Notes under the pieces: model-generated
The model's database searches: none
What the model was told of the DNA's origin: nothing
The model's input: only the letters and a program-made list of their open reading frames with translations
Origin: Drechslerella dactyloides
Taxonomy: Eukaryota; Ascomycota; Orbiliomycetes; Orbiliales; Orbiliaceae
NCBI GenBank assembly: GCA_020064725.1
Contig: JAGTWJ010000019.1
Coordinates: forward strand, 2,480,001-2,544,000
DNA: 64,000 nucleotides
Direction of reading: 5' to 3'
Made by a program: the position numbers and the translations under genes
Shown: positions 32,875 through 44,260 of the stretch, piece by piece
Numbering within the stretch: the first letter of the stretch is position 1
How the letters are laid out: every line of letters begins with the position of its first letter

Positions 32875-35553
32875 CTAATCCACCTCCTCGACGTCGACGC
32901 TCTCCTCCCTCGCCAGACCAGCAGCGGCGGCAGCGGCATCCCTCTCCCCCTCGCGTGCCTTAACGCGCTCCGCAGCCTCCTTCGCCCTGCGCATCTCCTC
33001 CTTCACGAACCGTGCGATTACCGCCGCCCGCTCTGTCGAGATGGGATACTCCTTGCCGTCTTCCTGCGCCCACCGCTTCGCGCCGCGAACCTGGCTGTGT
33101 TCCCGCTGGCCGACGCCGGGGGACGCTATCCCGCTGATGTTCAGCCCGCCGCCGCTTTCATCGCCGCCCATCAGCGCGCTGAGCGCGTCGCTTGACATGT
33201 TGCTATTATCGCCGCTGCCGGCGATCTGTCGTGCTGGCGGGGCGGTCGCGGCGGGGGGCGTGTTGGCGCTGCTGCTGCTGCCGCCACCGGTGGGGATGTG
33301 CTGCACCTGGTACTGCACGGCGGTGAGGTTGCTGGTGCCATTGTTGCCGTACGTGGTTGTGGCCACGGTGTCGTCGCGCTCAAAGACGGGTGGGAGCGGC
33401 GCGGGCTGGCAGAGGCTCTCCCAGCTGCGGCCGAGGGACATCCAGTCGCCCACGCGGCGGATGAGCTCGATCCAGTCGGCGCGGGCGGGGGAGCGCGCGG
33501 CGAGGAAGATGGGGTATCCGTCGCAGATGCGGGCGAGGCGCGCGGCCATGAAGGCGTACCGTTGGATTTCCTTCGCGGGCGTCGAGATGATGGCGTGGCA
33601 GAGGAGGAGGGAGTGCAGGGCGTCGGTCAGGAGCGGGTGGTAGGTTATCTGCTCGTAGACGGGGAGCATGCTGCCGGGCTGCGGTGGCGGGGCCGGCTGT
33701 GGGGTCGGGGTGTATTTGGTCAGTTCGGTGGATGCGGGCGCGGGGTACGGCGGGAGGGTGGACGGCGGGGAGGTGAAGAGCGTCGCGACAGCGTAGACGG
33801 GGCCGCGGGGCGCGGGGATGCGGGCGCGGGAGTAGCTGCCGTTGCCGTTGCCGCCGTTGGAATTGCCGTTGGTATTGGCGGTGGAGTCCTTGTCTTTGGT
33901 GGAGTCGGGCTCGATCGCCTTTGTGGTCCGGCTGCGGGTCACGGCCTGGATGTTCTGGCGAAGCTGCTCCTCGGCCTCCTCGACCGTCAGGCCGGGCGTG
34001 TAGTCAAAGTAGGAGAGGTACTTGAGGTAGTCGCGGATGGCCTTTTTCGAGTTCGCGCGGATGGCCTTGCGCACCATCTCGCGCTTCGCGGCGATCGCGG
34101 CGGCGTCTTCGGCGGGCACGCCGTTGCCGTTAACGCTGGCGGCACCGGCCCCGCCCTTCTGCGGGTCCCCGAGGGCGTTGAAGGCCTCGATCTTCTGGCA
34201 GGCGAGCGTGAGGTACGAGCTCGCGCGGTGGAACAGCAGCTGCATCTCCAGCGACGTCGGCTGCGTCGCTTCGTCTCTCGTAACCCCGTCCCAGGAGCTG
34301 GGACCCGGCCCGCCACCGCTGCCGCTGCCCGTACCCCTGCTGCCACGGCTGGCGTTCATCGCCGACGTGGTGCTCGAAACGCTACCATTGGCGCCAAACA
34401 CGTCGCCGAGAGCAGCCGCGCCGGCGATGCCGTCATGCACGACGCTTCTCACGCGCTTCAACGCGGTCGTCAGATCCGCAGCGGCACCGGCGTGATCCTC
34501 CTTGAACCCCTTCGTGACGGCGCGGGTGCGCAGCGCCCAGCCATCGTACGGCCGCTCAAAGATGACCTGGTCGAGCGGGATGAGGCTCGTGGACGCGGCG
34601 AGCATGCGGCTGGGGATCTTCTCGTGGAAGAAGTGCACGTACTTGGCCTCGACGTCGTGGGGATTGCGCTGCAGCACAAACGAAGCTACGTCCTCGAGCG
34701 TACTAGCGCCCTGCATAGTCGCGACGCTGGCAGCAATCTCGTCCAACGCGTAGGCCTTTGCGAGCTTCTGCGTCGCCAGCTCGCGCATGCGGTGCTTGCG
34801 CTCGCGGGACAGTTTCGCGTTCGAGTTCGGGTTCGTGAAGCCGATGCCCAGGATCGCAGCGTTGCCTCCGCCCATGAGGGAGGCCGCCGACGAATTGTAC
34901 GAGCTGGAAGAGGAGGCGACGCCGGAGGCCGCGCGGACACTGATCGTGGTGGCCTCATCGACGAGCCGGCGGATCTTGACGATATCGAAGAAGACGGCGG
35001 GGTCGATCGGGTGAGGGCGCGGGGTGCCCCAGTTGTGGTACGCGAGGGACTCGAGCACCTCGGGCGGCAGCTGGAGCCAGGGGCCGTGGAAGGAGGAAAT
35101 GTAGCGCCAGTGCCTGCACACACGCACGAGACCGTCGCAGTTAGCGTGGATTCCCACAGAATGCGTGTTTTGCACCTCCTGGTTCGAAGGCAGGGGTAAG
35201 TTCAGAAAGAGAGAGAGAGAGGGTATGTGTTACTTGTTCCTGCAGATGATGAGCGAGCCGGCGGTGCCGTCCTTGGACTTGGACGAAGCGGACGACATGG
35301 CCGGCGACGGCGGGATCCTGGCCGAGGTGGTGGTAGCGGTGGGGGGTGCGGACGAGGTCGACGAGGAGGCGGGTGCCTTGGGGTCCGCGGCGGAGGAGGT
35401 ATCGATGCCATTGAGCTGCGGGCGCTTGCCGGACTTCTTCTTGCGGGCCTTCTTGGAGGCGGCAGCGGGCTCGAGGTCGGCGGGCTCGGGCGGCGGCCGG
35501 GCCGCGAGCGAGGAGGAGGACGAGGCCGCGGAGGGGACGGACGACGATGCCAT
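32875..35553 (-). CDS. Large conserved fungal protein, function unassigned
   Basis: Two exons, 35234-35553 and 32875-35113; the 120-nt intron has branch CTAAC. The product is 852 residues. Exon 1 encodes an Ala/Ser/Pro-rich N-terminus with a Lys-rich cluster (KKARKKKSGKRP), ending in GSLIICRNK. Exon 2 continues HWRYISSFHGPWLQLPPEVLES, so the most conserved-looking block straddles the junction. Further ordered segments are AKLSRERKHRMRELATQKLA, SPHD-like RNPHDVEAKYVHFFHEKIPSRML, and RTRAVTKGFKEDHAGAAADL, which resembles a TPR-like helical pair. The middle and C-terminus are low complexity, and the last 60 residues form a charged helix. I recall homologues in Aspergillus labelled 'histidine kinase group protein', but I see none of the kinase motifs (H, N, G1, G2 boxes), so I would not transfer that name. 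Confidence 0.85.
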
Positions 35554-37291
35554 GGCGTCCTGTCGGGAGGAGTGAAGATATATATTTTGTTATGCGGAGA
35601 GGAAGGGCGAGCGTCGGCGGTTGTTGTTTGTTGTTGTCCTGCGGTGGAGAATTTTCAGGTGCGGTGCGGGCTGCAAGGCACCCTCGCCCTACCGGCCACG
35701 TCTCCGGGCCCGGGCACTTGAATTCCCTCCACCATCGTCACTTCAGTTCATCCACCATTTCTATCATGTCGACAGTGTATATTGTATACGGACTCGCGAT
35801 GCTGGCGGGAGGGTCGGTATGCCCCAACCGGCATCGCCTGCTCCGGTCGCCACCGGGCGCGCACCGGGCTCGCCATTCCAGGATCGTGCGCCAACATCGA
35901 ACAACATAGCTGGCCAGTACTGTTGCCCTAATCGCCTCATGAAGACATGTATCCGGTATCGATTCTCCTTCTATCGATAGATATTAACACACAATCGACC
36001 GATACCAGTCGCGGGGAATTAATATTTCACGGCTGCAGCTGGGCGCAGGATGGTCTGGCTCGTGTCTGTCCGACGGTTGGCAGTTATCGTACATTACAGC
36101 TGGCGTGCATGCGCCATTCCACCCCTTCCGCCATTCCCCCAATCCATGCCGCCCACTTCATCCTCTCCCCTCTTCTCCTTCTCCTTCTCCTTCTCCTGCT
36201 CCTGCTCCTGCTCCCTGCGAGCGAGCTCCTCGGTCTAGCTGCTCCTTGCATCGTGAACACACAAAAAACAAAAAACACGTACAGCAATAATCGAAACGAG
36301 AAAAAAAGGTCGAAAGAGAAAATAAAAAGAGTCCTCCTGACGATCGAACTAACAGGAAAGGTCCTCCCAGGCAACGTTACCCCGATTATATAAGATTGTA
36401 ATAAAAGAAACAGAATATAAAAAAAAGAAAAGAAAGAAAAAAGGACAAACGTAAAGTCAACAGCTCTCCAGCACCGAAGTCTAGAATATTTGTTCAAAAG
36501 AAAACAGCGACGGACGGATAGATAAGTAGATAGTGTAAACGGGCTGACTGGGAGCGGTCGCGAACGACCGGGAACAGTAAGAGTAGTAATAGTAGAATCC
36601 GAGATATATACATAAGGGGCTCTGTCTGCGTCGTATATGCACGCGACGACGCGAATTTAAAACCGCAGTGAGCAAACGCATAAAAACCATTCGAATCGAA
36701 TTTTGTTTTGACCGGTAGCGCCGATTATTTGCCCGAGGTGAGTAGCAGCAGCGAGGAGCAAGCAGCAAAATCAAGCTGAACGGATAAGTAATAGGAATGA
36801 AGAGGGTTATTACACAGTGGAGGTGGGGGGAAGGCAGATGGGGCGCGGCGCTGACAAGACCAGCGGTAGGACGAGACAGACTGCTGCCTCGCCGTGGTGC
36901 CCCATCGAATGTAAGGATCAAACAGAAAGCGACGCATTTGCTGAAACTCTGCTGCTGAACTGACAAAAAAAGAGACAAGTACTTTGTGGTATCATCGAAG
37001 TGCAATATTCTGTCATAAAGTCGTGTGGGGGAGAAGAAAGGACAAGAAATAGAAGCGATTCTTGTAATCGGAATAAAATGTAAAGATATAAACCGACGCG
37101 CTATAGAAAGCAGTTGTTCGATCGCGGGCCGCGAAGATGGGGCGGATGGGGGGGATAAACCTCTAAACAACTGATAGAGAGGCTTGCTTTGTTAAGCGTG
37201 GCGGGATCGCAATCGAAAAGGATTTATATAAAATAAGTATGTAAAATAAAAAAAGGGGGTACCGATGCGGCGACGACGGCGGGGTCGTCGA
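35554..37291. other. Intergenic, promoter of the upstream gene plus MED19 3' flank
   Basis: GC-rich promoter DNA next to 35554, then AT-rich and purine-rich DNA from about 36.25 to 37.29 kb that likely includes the MED19 3' untranslated region. The long minus-strand frame at 36481-37170 translates low-complexity pyrimidine-rich sequence and is not called. Confidence 0.55.
36165..36216. repeat. (CTCCTT)n/(CTCCTG)n hexamer run
   Basis: Several tandem hexamers on the plus strand that change from CTCCTT to CTCCTG, in non-coding DNA. Confidence 0.85.
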
Positions 37292-39081
37292 CTATCGTTG
37301 ATAGTACCCGCCGCCGACTCCAACGGCATGGGCGTGGTTGACGGGCATGTTGTTCATGCCGACTCCTCCAACGCGATCATCGTACTCTGGCATCTGGCCG
37401 AATCGGTGTTAGAACGGTTCGTGGGAGGACTTTTTTGAGACATCGCATGTTCGGTTTCACGCCTCTGCTTCTTCTTCCTCTCCGCGGGTGGGGGAAGCGC
37501 TGTTGTACGGCTTGTACCCATCCGTCGTCGTCATCGTGCTCCATCATCCATTTCGTGACACGGGTCAAAGGAAAAGAAAAGGACGGCGCGGGTATGTCGA
37601 CCTCAAGTCGTTTTTCTCGAACGCTTGATTTCGTCACTCCTCAGACACCAACTTTGACCAAAGCAACCGGAGGGGGGTAAAAATAAAAATCTTTACGAAC
37701 CTTCCGCTTCTTCTTCTTCTTCCGCGACTCCTCGTCGTCATACCCGCTCCCGCCTTCGTCCTCCGGCTCTTCACCGTACCCTTCCCACCCGCTCTCGCCG
37801 TAATCTCGCCGCCGCTTCCGTCCCGACGATCGCACACCTTGCGGGTTGGGCGAGGCCGTGTTGACGCCGTTCGGAGAGGCTGAGGCCGCGGGGGTGTTCG
37901 AGGACTTGACGTTGTTGAGAGCCGTCGGGTTTGCCGTCGGGTGTCCGGAAGCCGCAGAATTGCCAGACCGCGATGGAGGGTCCTCCAGAGCCAGCCAAGA
38001 TGCATCGTACTGCGAGGTTTGCTCATCGTTAGCCTGCCAGTTTCCCATCGCTTCAAGGGCGCCGCCCGCGGAAGCTTTACATCTGGAATCGGTCCCTTGG
38101 ACCAATTGCTCAATCCCTTGCGGAGAGCGTTGAAGTCGAGCTGTCGACCACCCGATCCGTTCCTGGGCAGCTCCTTCCCCAGAACGCTCATCTTCTGCCA
38201 TTCCTCCTCCGGAACTTCCAGCATCTCCATCAATCCTCCCTTGACAAGCTGCAGCACGGGCTGGCCCCATCCTTCCTGTCCTTCGGGAACTACCATCTGC
38301 TGCACAGTCGTCACGACTTCGTTCTTCCCGGAAAGCCCCGCGATCTTGCCTTTGTACGATTTGCGCAACTTTTGCTTCTGGCCGGAGGCGTCGGTTCTCG
38401 CTACGGATGCTGCTATCGCCGATAGACCGTACTTTTCGATCAGATTGCTCGTCGGGTCGGGCCTCTGGGGGATATGTTCTGCGAAGAATGCACCTTCGCG
38501 TTAGTCTGCCCCCAAACAAAACAACAATTTCCATTCCATGTGGATATGGAACGCGCCTATTCCGATGACACGACAAAATTTAATCAAAAGACGGAAAAGA
38601 AAAGAAAACACATACTCTTGGTGTTCAACCACGACGGAGGGCCGGTCGTGGGCATTGCCAAAAGCTCTTCCATTGTCGGGACGGTCCGTCTGGGTCGCGT
38701 CGAGAACGAGGATGTTGCCGGTCCCGCGTCGATTTCCATGGGTTCTCTACTCCTGCTCCGGCTTTTCCGAGGCCGATCGTCGTCTCCCAAATCGCCCTGA
38801 CTTCGTCTTCGCTTAAGAGACGACGCTCGATCCAGGTCCATGGCGTCGTCCATGCTCGAGAGCGGTATCGCATCGACGGTGGGACTTCGGGGCGTCGGCA
38901 GGCTGTTCGTGCTCAGCTGCTGTTGGTTCTGTCGGGGCGAGGTAGCTTTGCTGGGGTTGTTCATGCTTGTGTTGAAACCGCTGGACGCGGAATACAAGCC
39001 TGGGGGTGACTGAGGAGTCGGATGGTTGTGAGGTTGCTGCGAGTTAGAAGTGTTATACTGATGGGTGCCTATGGATTGCAT
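37292..39081 (-). CDS. MED19: Mediator complex subunit 19 (Rox3/MED19)
   Basis: Four exons, 38616-39081, 38081-38478, 37701-38009 and 37292-37393, sum to 1275 nt and 424 residues. Donor GTATGT and branches CTAAC mark introns 1, 2 and 3. The diagnostic Rox3/MED19 block is encoded across exons 1-2: LNTKKHIPQRPDPTSNLIEKYG then LSAIAASVARTDASGQKQKL, RKSYKGKI and VPEEEWQKMSVLGKEL. The N-terminus is Gln/Ser/Pro-rich with a basic nuclear-type cluster (RPRKSRSRSR). Exon 3 ends in an acidic stretch and poly-Lys. Exon 4 adds a 33-residue Gly/Asn/His-rich end (MPEYDDRVGGVGMNNM). MED19 sits at the head/middle of Mediator and helps pass activator signals to RNA polymerase II. The last intron is 307 nt, far longer than the rest, so a further small exon there is possible. 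Confidence 0.88.
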
Positions 39082-39836
39082 GGACGAATGTGTGAGGATC
39101 CACCGTTTTTCTGATCGGGGAGATGTGAGAGAAAAGTCGCCTGTTTGTCTCCCGGAGATCACGCGGTCTGCTGTTGCCGCTGCCGACTGTCGGAGATCCC
39201 GGGTTTTCCTAGATGATGGGCGATTGTTTCGTCGGTGGTATTGGCGATGGAGTCGAGGTGCTGTTGTTTTTGCGAGGATGTGCGACACAGGAGGCAGATT
39301 ATTATGGTGACAGGGTGCAAAGTTTCGGATGTGGTAATGCGACACGACGAGGAGGAGGCGGACGGCGTCAGCGGTGCTGATTGTCGCAGGGGGGAGTGTC
39401 GGTCGGTTGCAGGCTGCGAACGTGTCGACGACGAAGATTCTCGAGAGGGCGGGGTGAAGGTGGAGGTTGAGGTTGAGGTGGTGGAGGTGGAGGTGTATAA
39501 TTAGAAAGGAGAGGATCGAGCGGTTGTTCGTTCGGCTGACGGCGTTTGGAGTCGTTTCGTTCGTTTGTCGGGGAGGGAGCGAGCAGGGAGGGTATTGTCG
39601 GGAGATTGCGATGCCGATGCGGGTCGGATTGGGCGAGGGCGAGTGCTGTGGCGGCCGACGCCAGGGGCAAGAGGCAGTCGGGACGGGCGAGGGCGGCGGT
39701 GGAGGAGGTGCAGGCGGAGATGGTGATGGTGGATGGAGGAGGAGGGTGTTGATGGGAGGAGTCGGAGGTTGGCTGGTTGCGATGGGAGGAGAAGAAGGGC
39801 AGGCACTCAGAGGCAGGCACTTCAGGCGGGCGTTGT

Positions 39837-39864
<28 letters not shown>
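39837..39864. repeat. (TGGC)7 microsatellite
   Basis: Seven perfect TGGC units in the MED19 upstream region. Confidence 0.92.
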
Positions 39865-39867
<3 letters not shown>

Positions 39868-40787
39868 TTGGCGGGAATGCAGCAGCGGTGCGCTGGGCCG
39901 GATCCTGAGCCTGAGCCTGAGGACAGCCTGAGGACAGAACCTGCGGGAGGAGACAAACAGGGGCCGCCCAGGTCGCAGGCCGTGAATCAAACTCTGTCCA
40001 ACGGCCGCCGCTGGCTGATAGAAACTAAAGTATAACGCTCCGGGAAAAGAAGAAGAAGAAGTGGGAGAACAGCTATCGCGGCGGCCAATCGATCGATGAA
40101 CCCAAAAGGCCCCGGCGTCGAATGATATCGGCCACAGTCCTGGTATGTATCTCTCTCTCTCCACTCGGCGGCGTATAGCGAATACTTGGTCGTTCGAAAT
40201 AAGGCTTCGTCCAGTCGCCTGGCACGGTGCCGTGAAACGAGCTGGTGCTTCTTCTTCGTAAAGCCCGCAGAAAGCCGCCTCTTTTCCCAGACCGGCCACG
40301 GACAGGAACCGGGCAGGAAGGGTCCTCCTGCTGCTGCTGCGCCTGTCGTTACAAGAAGGCGAACACCCAGACAAACAAAAGCTCCGACCAGACCGAGGCC
40401 AATCAAGCGAGATGAGACGAAAGAATTAAACAGTCTGTTTTAATCCCGAGTCGAATCCACTCTCTCAAGCAGCCTTCTCCAGATCTTGCCAGAGAATGCA
40501 CTCTGTGGAAGGCCGGTGCAGTGGCAGCTGCAGGGGGATGGATGAAGGAAGCAAAGGAAGGAAAGGAAAAATAAAATAAACCCGTATCAAAAAGAAAAAG
40601 GAAGAAGAAGAAAAAATCCTCGAAGCACGAGTTATATCGGGAAACACCTGTGCCAATCTATCTGAGATGGCGCCAACCAGAGCACGTTGCGTCCCTCCGG
40701 ACTGCCCTCCACCGTTCGCTCGCTCGCTTATTCGTCGCTCAAGCTTTTGCTTCTGCAGCTTCTTCTTCTTGTTCTCTTCTTCAGCTG

Positions 40788-40788
<1 letters not shown>

Positions 40789-40823
<35 letters not shown>
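40789..40823. repeat. (TCG)n trinucleotide run
   Basis: About twelve consecutive TCG triplets in non-coding DNA following CTTCTT-rich sequence. Confidence 0.92.
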
Positions 40824-42367
40824 TGGAAGAAACTATCTGGATACCGGTATACCCAAGAAGTATGTAGGTATATAAATATATCGCACCGTCCGCTTTCCCA
40901 ATTCACGGCGACTTATTCTAATTGGCGGAGCCGAGAGGGGAGGACCGCCCTGCTTCTCGTTGACCGTTTGCGTTCACGGTCTGCCCATCCGACGGGTCTC
41001 TCGCGGCGTGCCTCGGTTCCTTCCCCTTCCAACCAGCAGTCGGCTCGCTCGAGACAAATAAAGATATGATATCTGTGTCCGTCTGTACGTATGTATGACC
41101 GATGCGTGAATATCGACTGGCCTCTTGAAATAAAGCCCAGTTGAGTTTTTTTTGTTAATTTTGCTCGGCCCTCTCTTTGTCCTACCACGGATCGATGTGC
41201 TGGCGACAGCTCCAGGTCAACTTTGCACCCCGTCCGATTTGTGATCGTCGCCGTCCTAATGCTTGGTCGGCCGCGGCGTCGCTCGATGGTACCTAGCTTA
41301 ATCCGCCTTCGTCTGTCCGTCTGTCCGTCTGTCTGTCTGTTGGTGTGTTCGGCGTCGCGTCCCGCCCAGTCTTCCAAAGCTAGCCGCCCAGGACTAGTCA
41401 GTCGTATTACTGTCGCCGCCTCAATAATAATTTTTCCCGCCTCTGGTGATAGCCAAATCACGAGTGTTTGTAAACGTAGGCTGATAGTTCGAGAAAAAAA
41501 ATGCGTGGTATAGTCTGATTGTTTTCTCTGTTTTGCCGCGATTCTCCACCGTCCGGATGTTCCAGTTCCGGTGTCCGTCCTGAGAAAATATATGATGAAT
41601 GCACGAAATAATGTGATGTAGGTAAGGTAGCGGGGTGGCGGAAAGGCGATAACGCTGGAGACGGCGGCTGCTGTCGGCCGTCGCGAGAGTCCCAGTTTAC
41701 TGCTTCGTCGTCCGCCCGCTGTTGTCAAAAGATGGCAAAGGAGGAGGTGCACCTTCGACGCAAGCTGCCTGTCCGTCGTCCGGTCGTCAGAGACAGCGCT
41801 GTGTCAGAGCGGATGTCGAGGAGATGGCAGAGCCAGCGGTGGAGAATTGATGACGGATGGATGCCATATGCGCTTTCCTGGCAATGCCAGTTAGCATCAG
41901 CAGCACCAGCAGCAGACCAGCCAGCAGGACCAGACCAGACCAGACCAGCCTGACACAGCAAGAGAAAAAAAAGAAAGTCACCCCTGCTGCATCCTCTCGC
42001 CCAATCGCCCTGCCGGCCCACCACCCATCCTCAGGAATAAGGTGTGGGAGTTTTCGAACGTTCCAACGGGCAAAAAGAAACGACCGCCAGACATGCAGGC
42101 CGGTCAGCCCGGGCATCCCCGGTAAGCAGCCTGGTCGGCCCCGGGCGCTCTCGGGGCGCAGGTAGTGGGCGGATTCCGGGCGCTCGTTCGCTTAAGGCTG
42201 CTGCTTCTGAAGTCTCTCCGGATTCTGGAAGGTCGCCCTGAAAAGTTTGAGGTTTGAAGTTTTTCTCCCTCGTCAAACTGCGTTGCCTGTTTGCCGATGT
42301 GTTGGCGCTGTTGTCAGATTTGTGTTTGTTCCGGCAGCACTTTCCCCATTCGGCGGGGGAAAACGCG

Positions 42368-42375
42368 TTAGGGCT
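42368..42375 (-). promoter_or_regulatory. Telobox-like motif upstream of the eL33 gene
   Basis: TTAGGGCT on the plus strand reads AGCCCTAA on the minus strand and lies about 165 bp before the eL33 ATG. RCCCTAA-type teloboxes bound by Tbf1 are a known element of ribosomal protein promoters in many ascomycetes. One eight-base match is weak evidence on its own. Confidence 0.4.
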
Positions 42376-42539
42376 CCAGCCCAGGTCTAGTCCCGATTCG
42401 GCGCCAGCTGCTCAAACTGTGAATATCGCCTTTTGCATACCGCAACTCCATCGATCCATCATCATCGACAACCATCCGACACCCGACACCCCGATAGCCC
42501 TACGAGTCTCCTTCGTCGACGCCCTCAAAACCATTCACA

Positions 42540-43189
42540 ATGTCCTCCGGAAGCCCCCACAGATGTACGTACACAATATCTTCCACCGGATTCCCCTACC
42601 CACCGAACATCAAGAACCGTAGCTAACATCGCATCCCACCGTCTAGTATACGTCAAGTAAGCTCCTACTCCCACTCCACCGCCATGCATCAGCGAAACGG
42701 GCATCATGCGACGACGCCTGTTGGTCGTCAATATTCTCTCGACTTGATCGAACCCCCGGCGACAAGTGAACATGCACACGACAAACTATCAAGAGAACAC
42801 AAACTAAGACCATGATACAACCATAGGGGAAAGCACCTGTCCTACAAGAGAGGGAAGCGCAACACCGACCCAAACACCTCTCTCATCAAGATTGGTACGT
42901 TCAAAATTCAAAAAAAAAATACAGACGAAAAGACACCCAGGAGCCAGGCTAACAGTCCACAGAGGGCGTCGAGTCCACCGAAGATGCACAATTCTACCTG
43001 GGCAAGCGGGTAGCCTACGTCTACCGCACCCAAAAGTCCATCCGGGGCTCCAAGATCCGCGTCATCTGGGGCAAGATCACACGGCCACACGGCAACAACG
43101 GCGTCGTCCGGTCGAAATTCCGGAACAACCTACCCCCCAGCTCGTTCGGCGCCACCCTCCGGATAATGCTGTACCCATCCAACATCTAG
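42540..43189 (+). CDS. RPL33: 60S ribosomal protein eL33 (L33/L35Ae)
   Basis: Four exons, 42540-42564, 42647-42656 (10 nt), 42827-42894 and 42963-43189, sum to 330 nt and 109 residues, the normal family length. The product reads MSSGSPHRLYVKGKHLSYKR at the start, then the core (EDAQFYLGKRVAYVYRTQKS, GSKIRVIWGKITRPHGNNGV) and ends FGATLRIMLYPSNI, which is essentially the eL33 consensus throughout. eL33 binds 25S rRNA in the large subunit and is needed for 60S assembly. The 10-nt second exon supplies the Tyr-Val of LYVK and completes the flanking Leu and Lys codons. Donors are GTACGT, GTAAGC and GTACGT; branches CTAAC are seen in introns 1 and 3. The third intron contains a run of about ten A. 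The start follows directly from homology to the conserved N-terminus. Confidence 0.96.
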
Positions 43190-44260
43190 ATGCTCCCTCC
43201 CGCAACCCTCTGGGAAATAGACACAGAAACAGACAGGACAAGACGACTGCACTAGCGATTTTCCGTTCTGTTAGTCTAGTTCTTCGATCGAGATTCTCTT
43301 CTTTCCGTCTACGAATCCCGTCTAGTTTTCTCGAGTTGCTACGTACGGCTTTTTTTTTCTTCCCGCTTCTTCGTATTTTGTTCCTATATCTCTATCTTTT
43401 ACGACGCCTGCATAAACCATTCTCCTTCCTTACTACACTACTCCAATCTTACCTCGCCGTTCGATCAAAAAAAATAAATGGAAATGCCTCGGAATCGCCT
43501 TTCGACACACACCTCTCGCTTTCTAACCCGTTGGAACCGTCTCTCCACCGCCGAATCGACAACCTCGCTGAATTGAACGACAGAGGAGGAAACCGGTAGC
43601 TGCGGATGGAAGGAAAGGGTGGAGCGTGCAAAGAAAGACGCAGGGGCGTGGAAAAGCAAGGTCCCAGGGCATACATACATTATAAGACCGAACGAGAGAG
43701 GATAGGAGCGGGGGAGTGGAAGGACGGAAGGAGACTGGCTCACGATACCGAAACCCTCTCTTCCGCGCCACACGATCGATCCCTCCCATCCATCCTCGCA
43801 TCCCACGTATTTCTTATTCCTCATTATTACTCACTTACTTATATATTATATCGACCTGGCGTTTGGAAAATCGAATTTTCTCTTTTTCAACAATTGTTTA
43901 ATACTCCGCGCTCTCACAAACACCCCACACACGCAAGCCCACACTCCATACAAACCCCAACGTTATGACATCTTGTATCAGTGCAGCGGGGCGCGCGGAT
44001 CAGATCATCGATTCCTCAGATGTCACAAATCACGTGCTGCGTGTACTGTACATGGAATTGTCACGAGGCCGCCTTCGACAGCTTGTGTATAGTAGAAATC
44101 GAAGAACCTCTAAATTCGAATCGAACCGCCAGCCGTATACGTAGAAGCCGCGATCAATCAGTCTATACCATATCCATCCCATAACATAAACCTATACCCG
44201 ACCAGGTACTTAGGTAAGCATATATACAGCGTGTAAAATCTAGCACCCCACGAATGTGAA
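43190..44260. other. Intergenic between converging genes
   Basis: Holds the 3' untranslated regions of the eL33 gene (pyrimidine-rich 43.2-43.5 kb) and PRP16. No gene seen. Confidence 0.6.

Larger units (their letters stand above)
39082..42539. promoter_or_regulatory. Long divergent upstream region between MED19 and eL33 gene
   Basis: About 3.5 kb separating two divergent starts, without a supportable gene. It contains (TGGC)7, (TCG)n and CTGT-type runs. Frames of several hundred codons (for example minus 38584-40374 beyond the MED19 ATG, and minus 40913-41752) translate repeats and show no conserved segments. The 400 bases before 42540 are the promoter of the eL33 gene. Confidence 0.5.

Noticed and set aside
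33298..35199. 633-codon plus-strand frame opposite the large conserved protein
   Set aside because: Mirror of GC-rich codons on the minus strand. The minus frame carries clear conserved blocks and a correct splice join; the plus frame does not.
36481..37170. 229-codon minus-strand frame downstream of MED19
   Set aside because: Low-complexity Ser/Phe/Leu/Arg translation of purine-rich DNA in a likely 3' untranslated region; no homology seen.
39082..40374. N-terminal extension of the MED19 first exon back to 40374
   Set aside because: The frame is open but translates repeats such as the TGGC run as a Pro/Ala/Ser string. MED19 homologues start near the Gln-rich segment, so the ATG at 39081 is preferred.
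40913..41752. 279-codon minus-strand frame upstream of the eL33 gene
   Set aside because: Its translation includes simple CTGT-type repeat products (TDGQTD), no conserved segment, and it overlaps other equally long frames; it looks like chance in GC-rich DNA.
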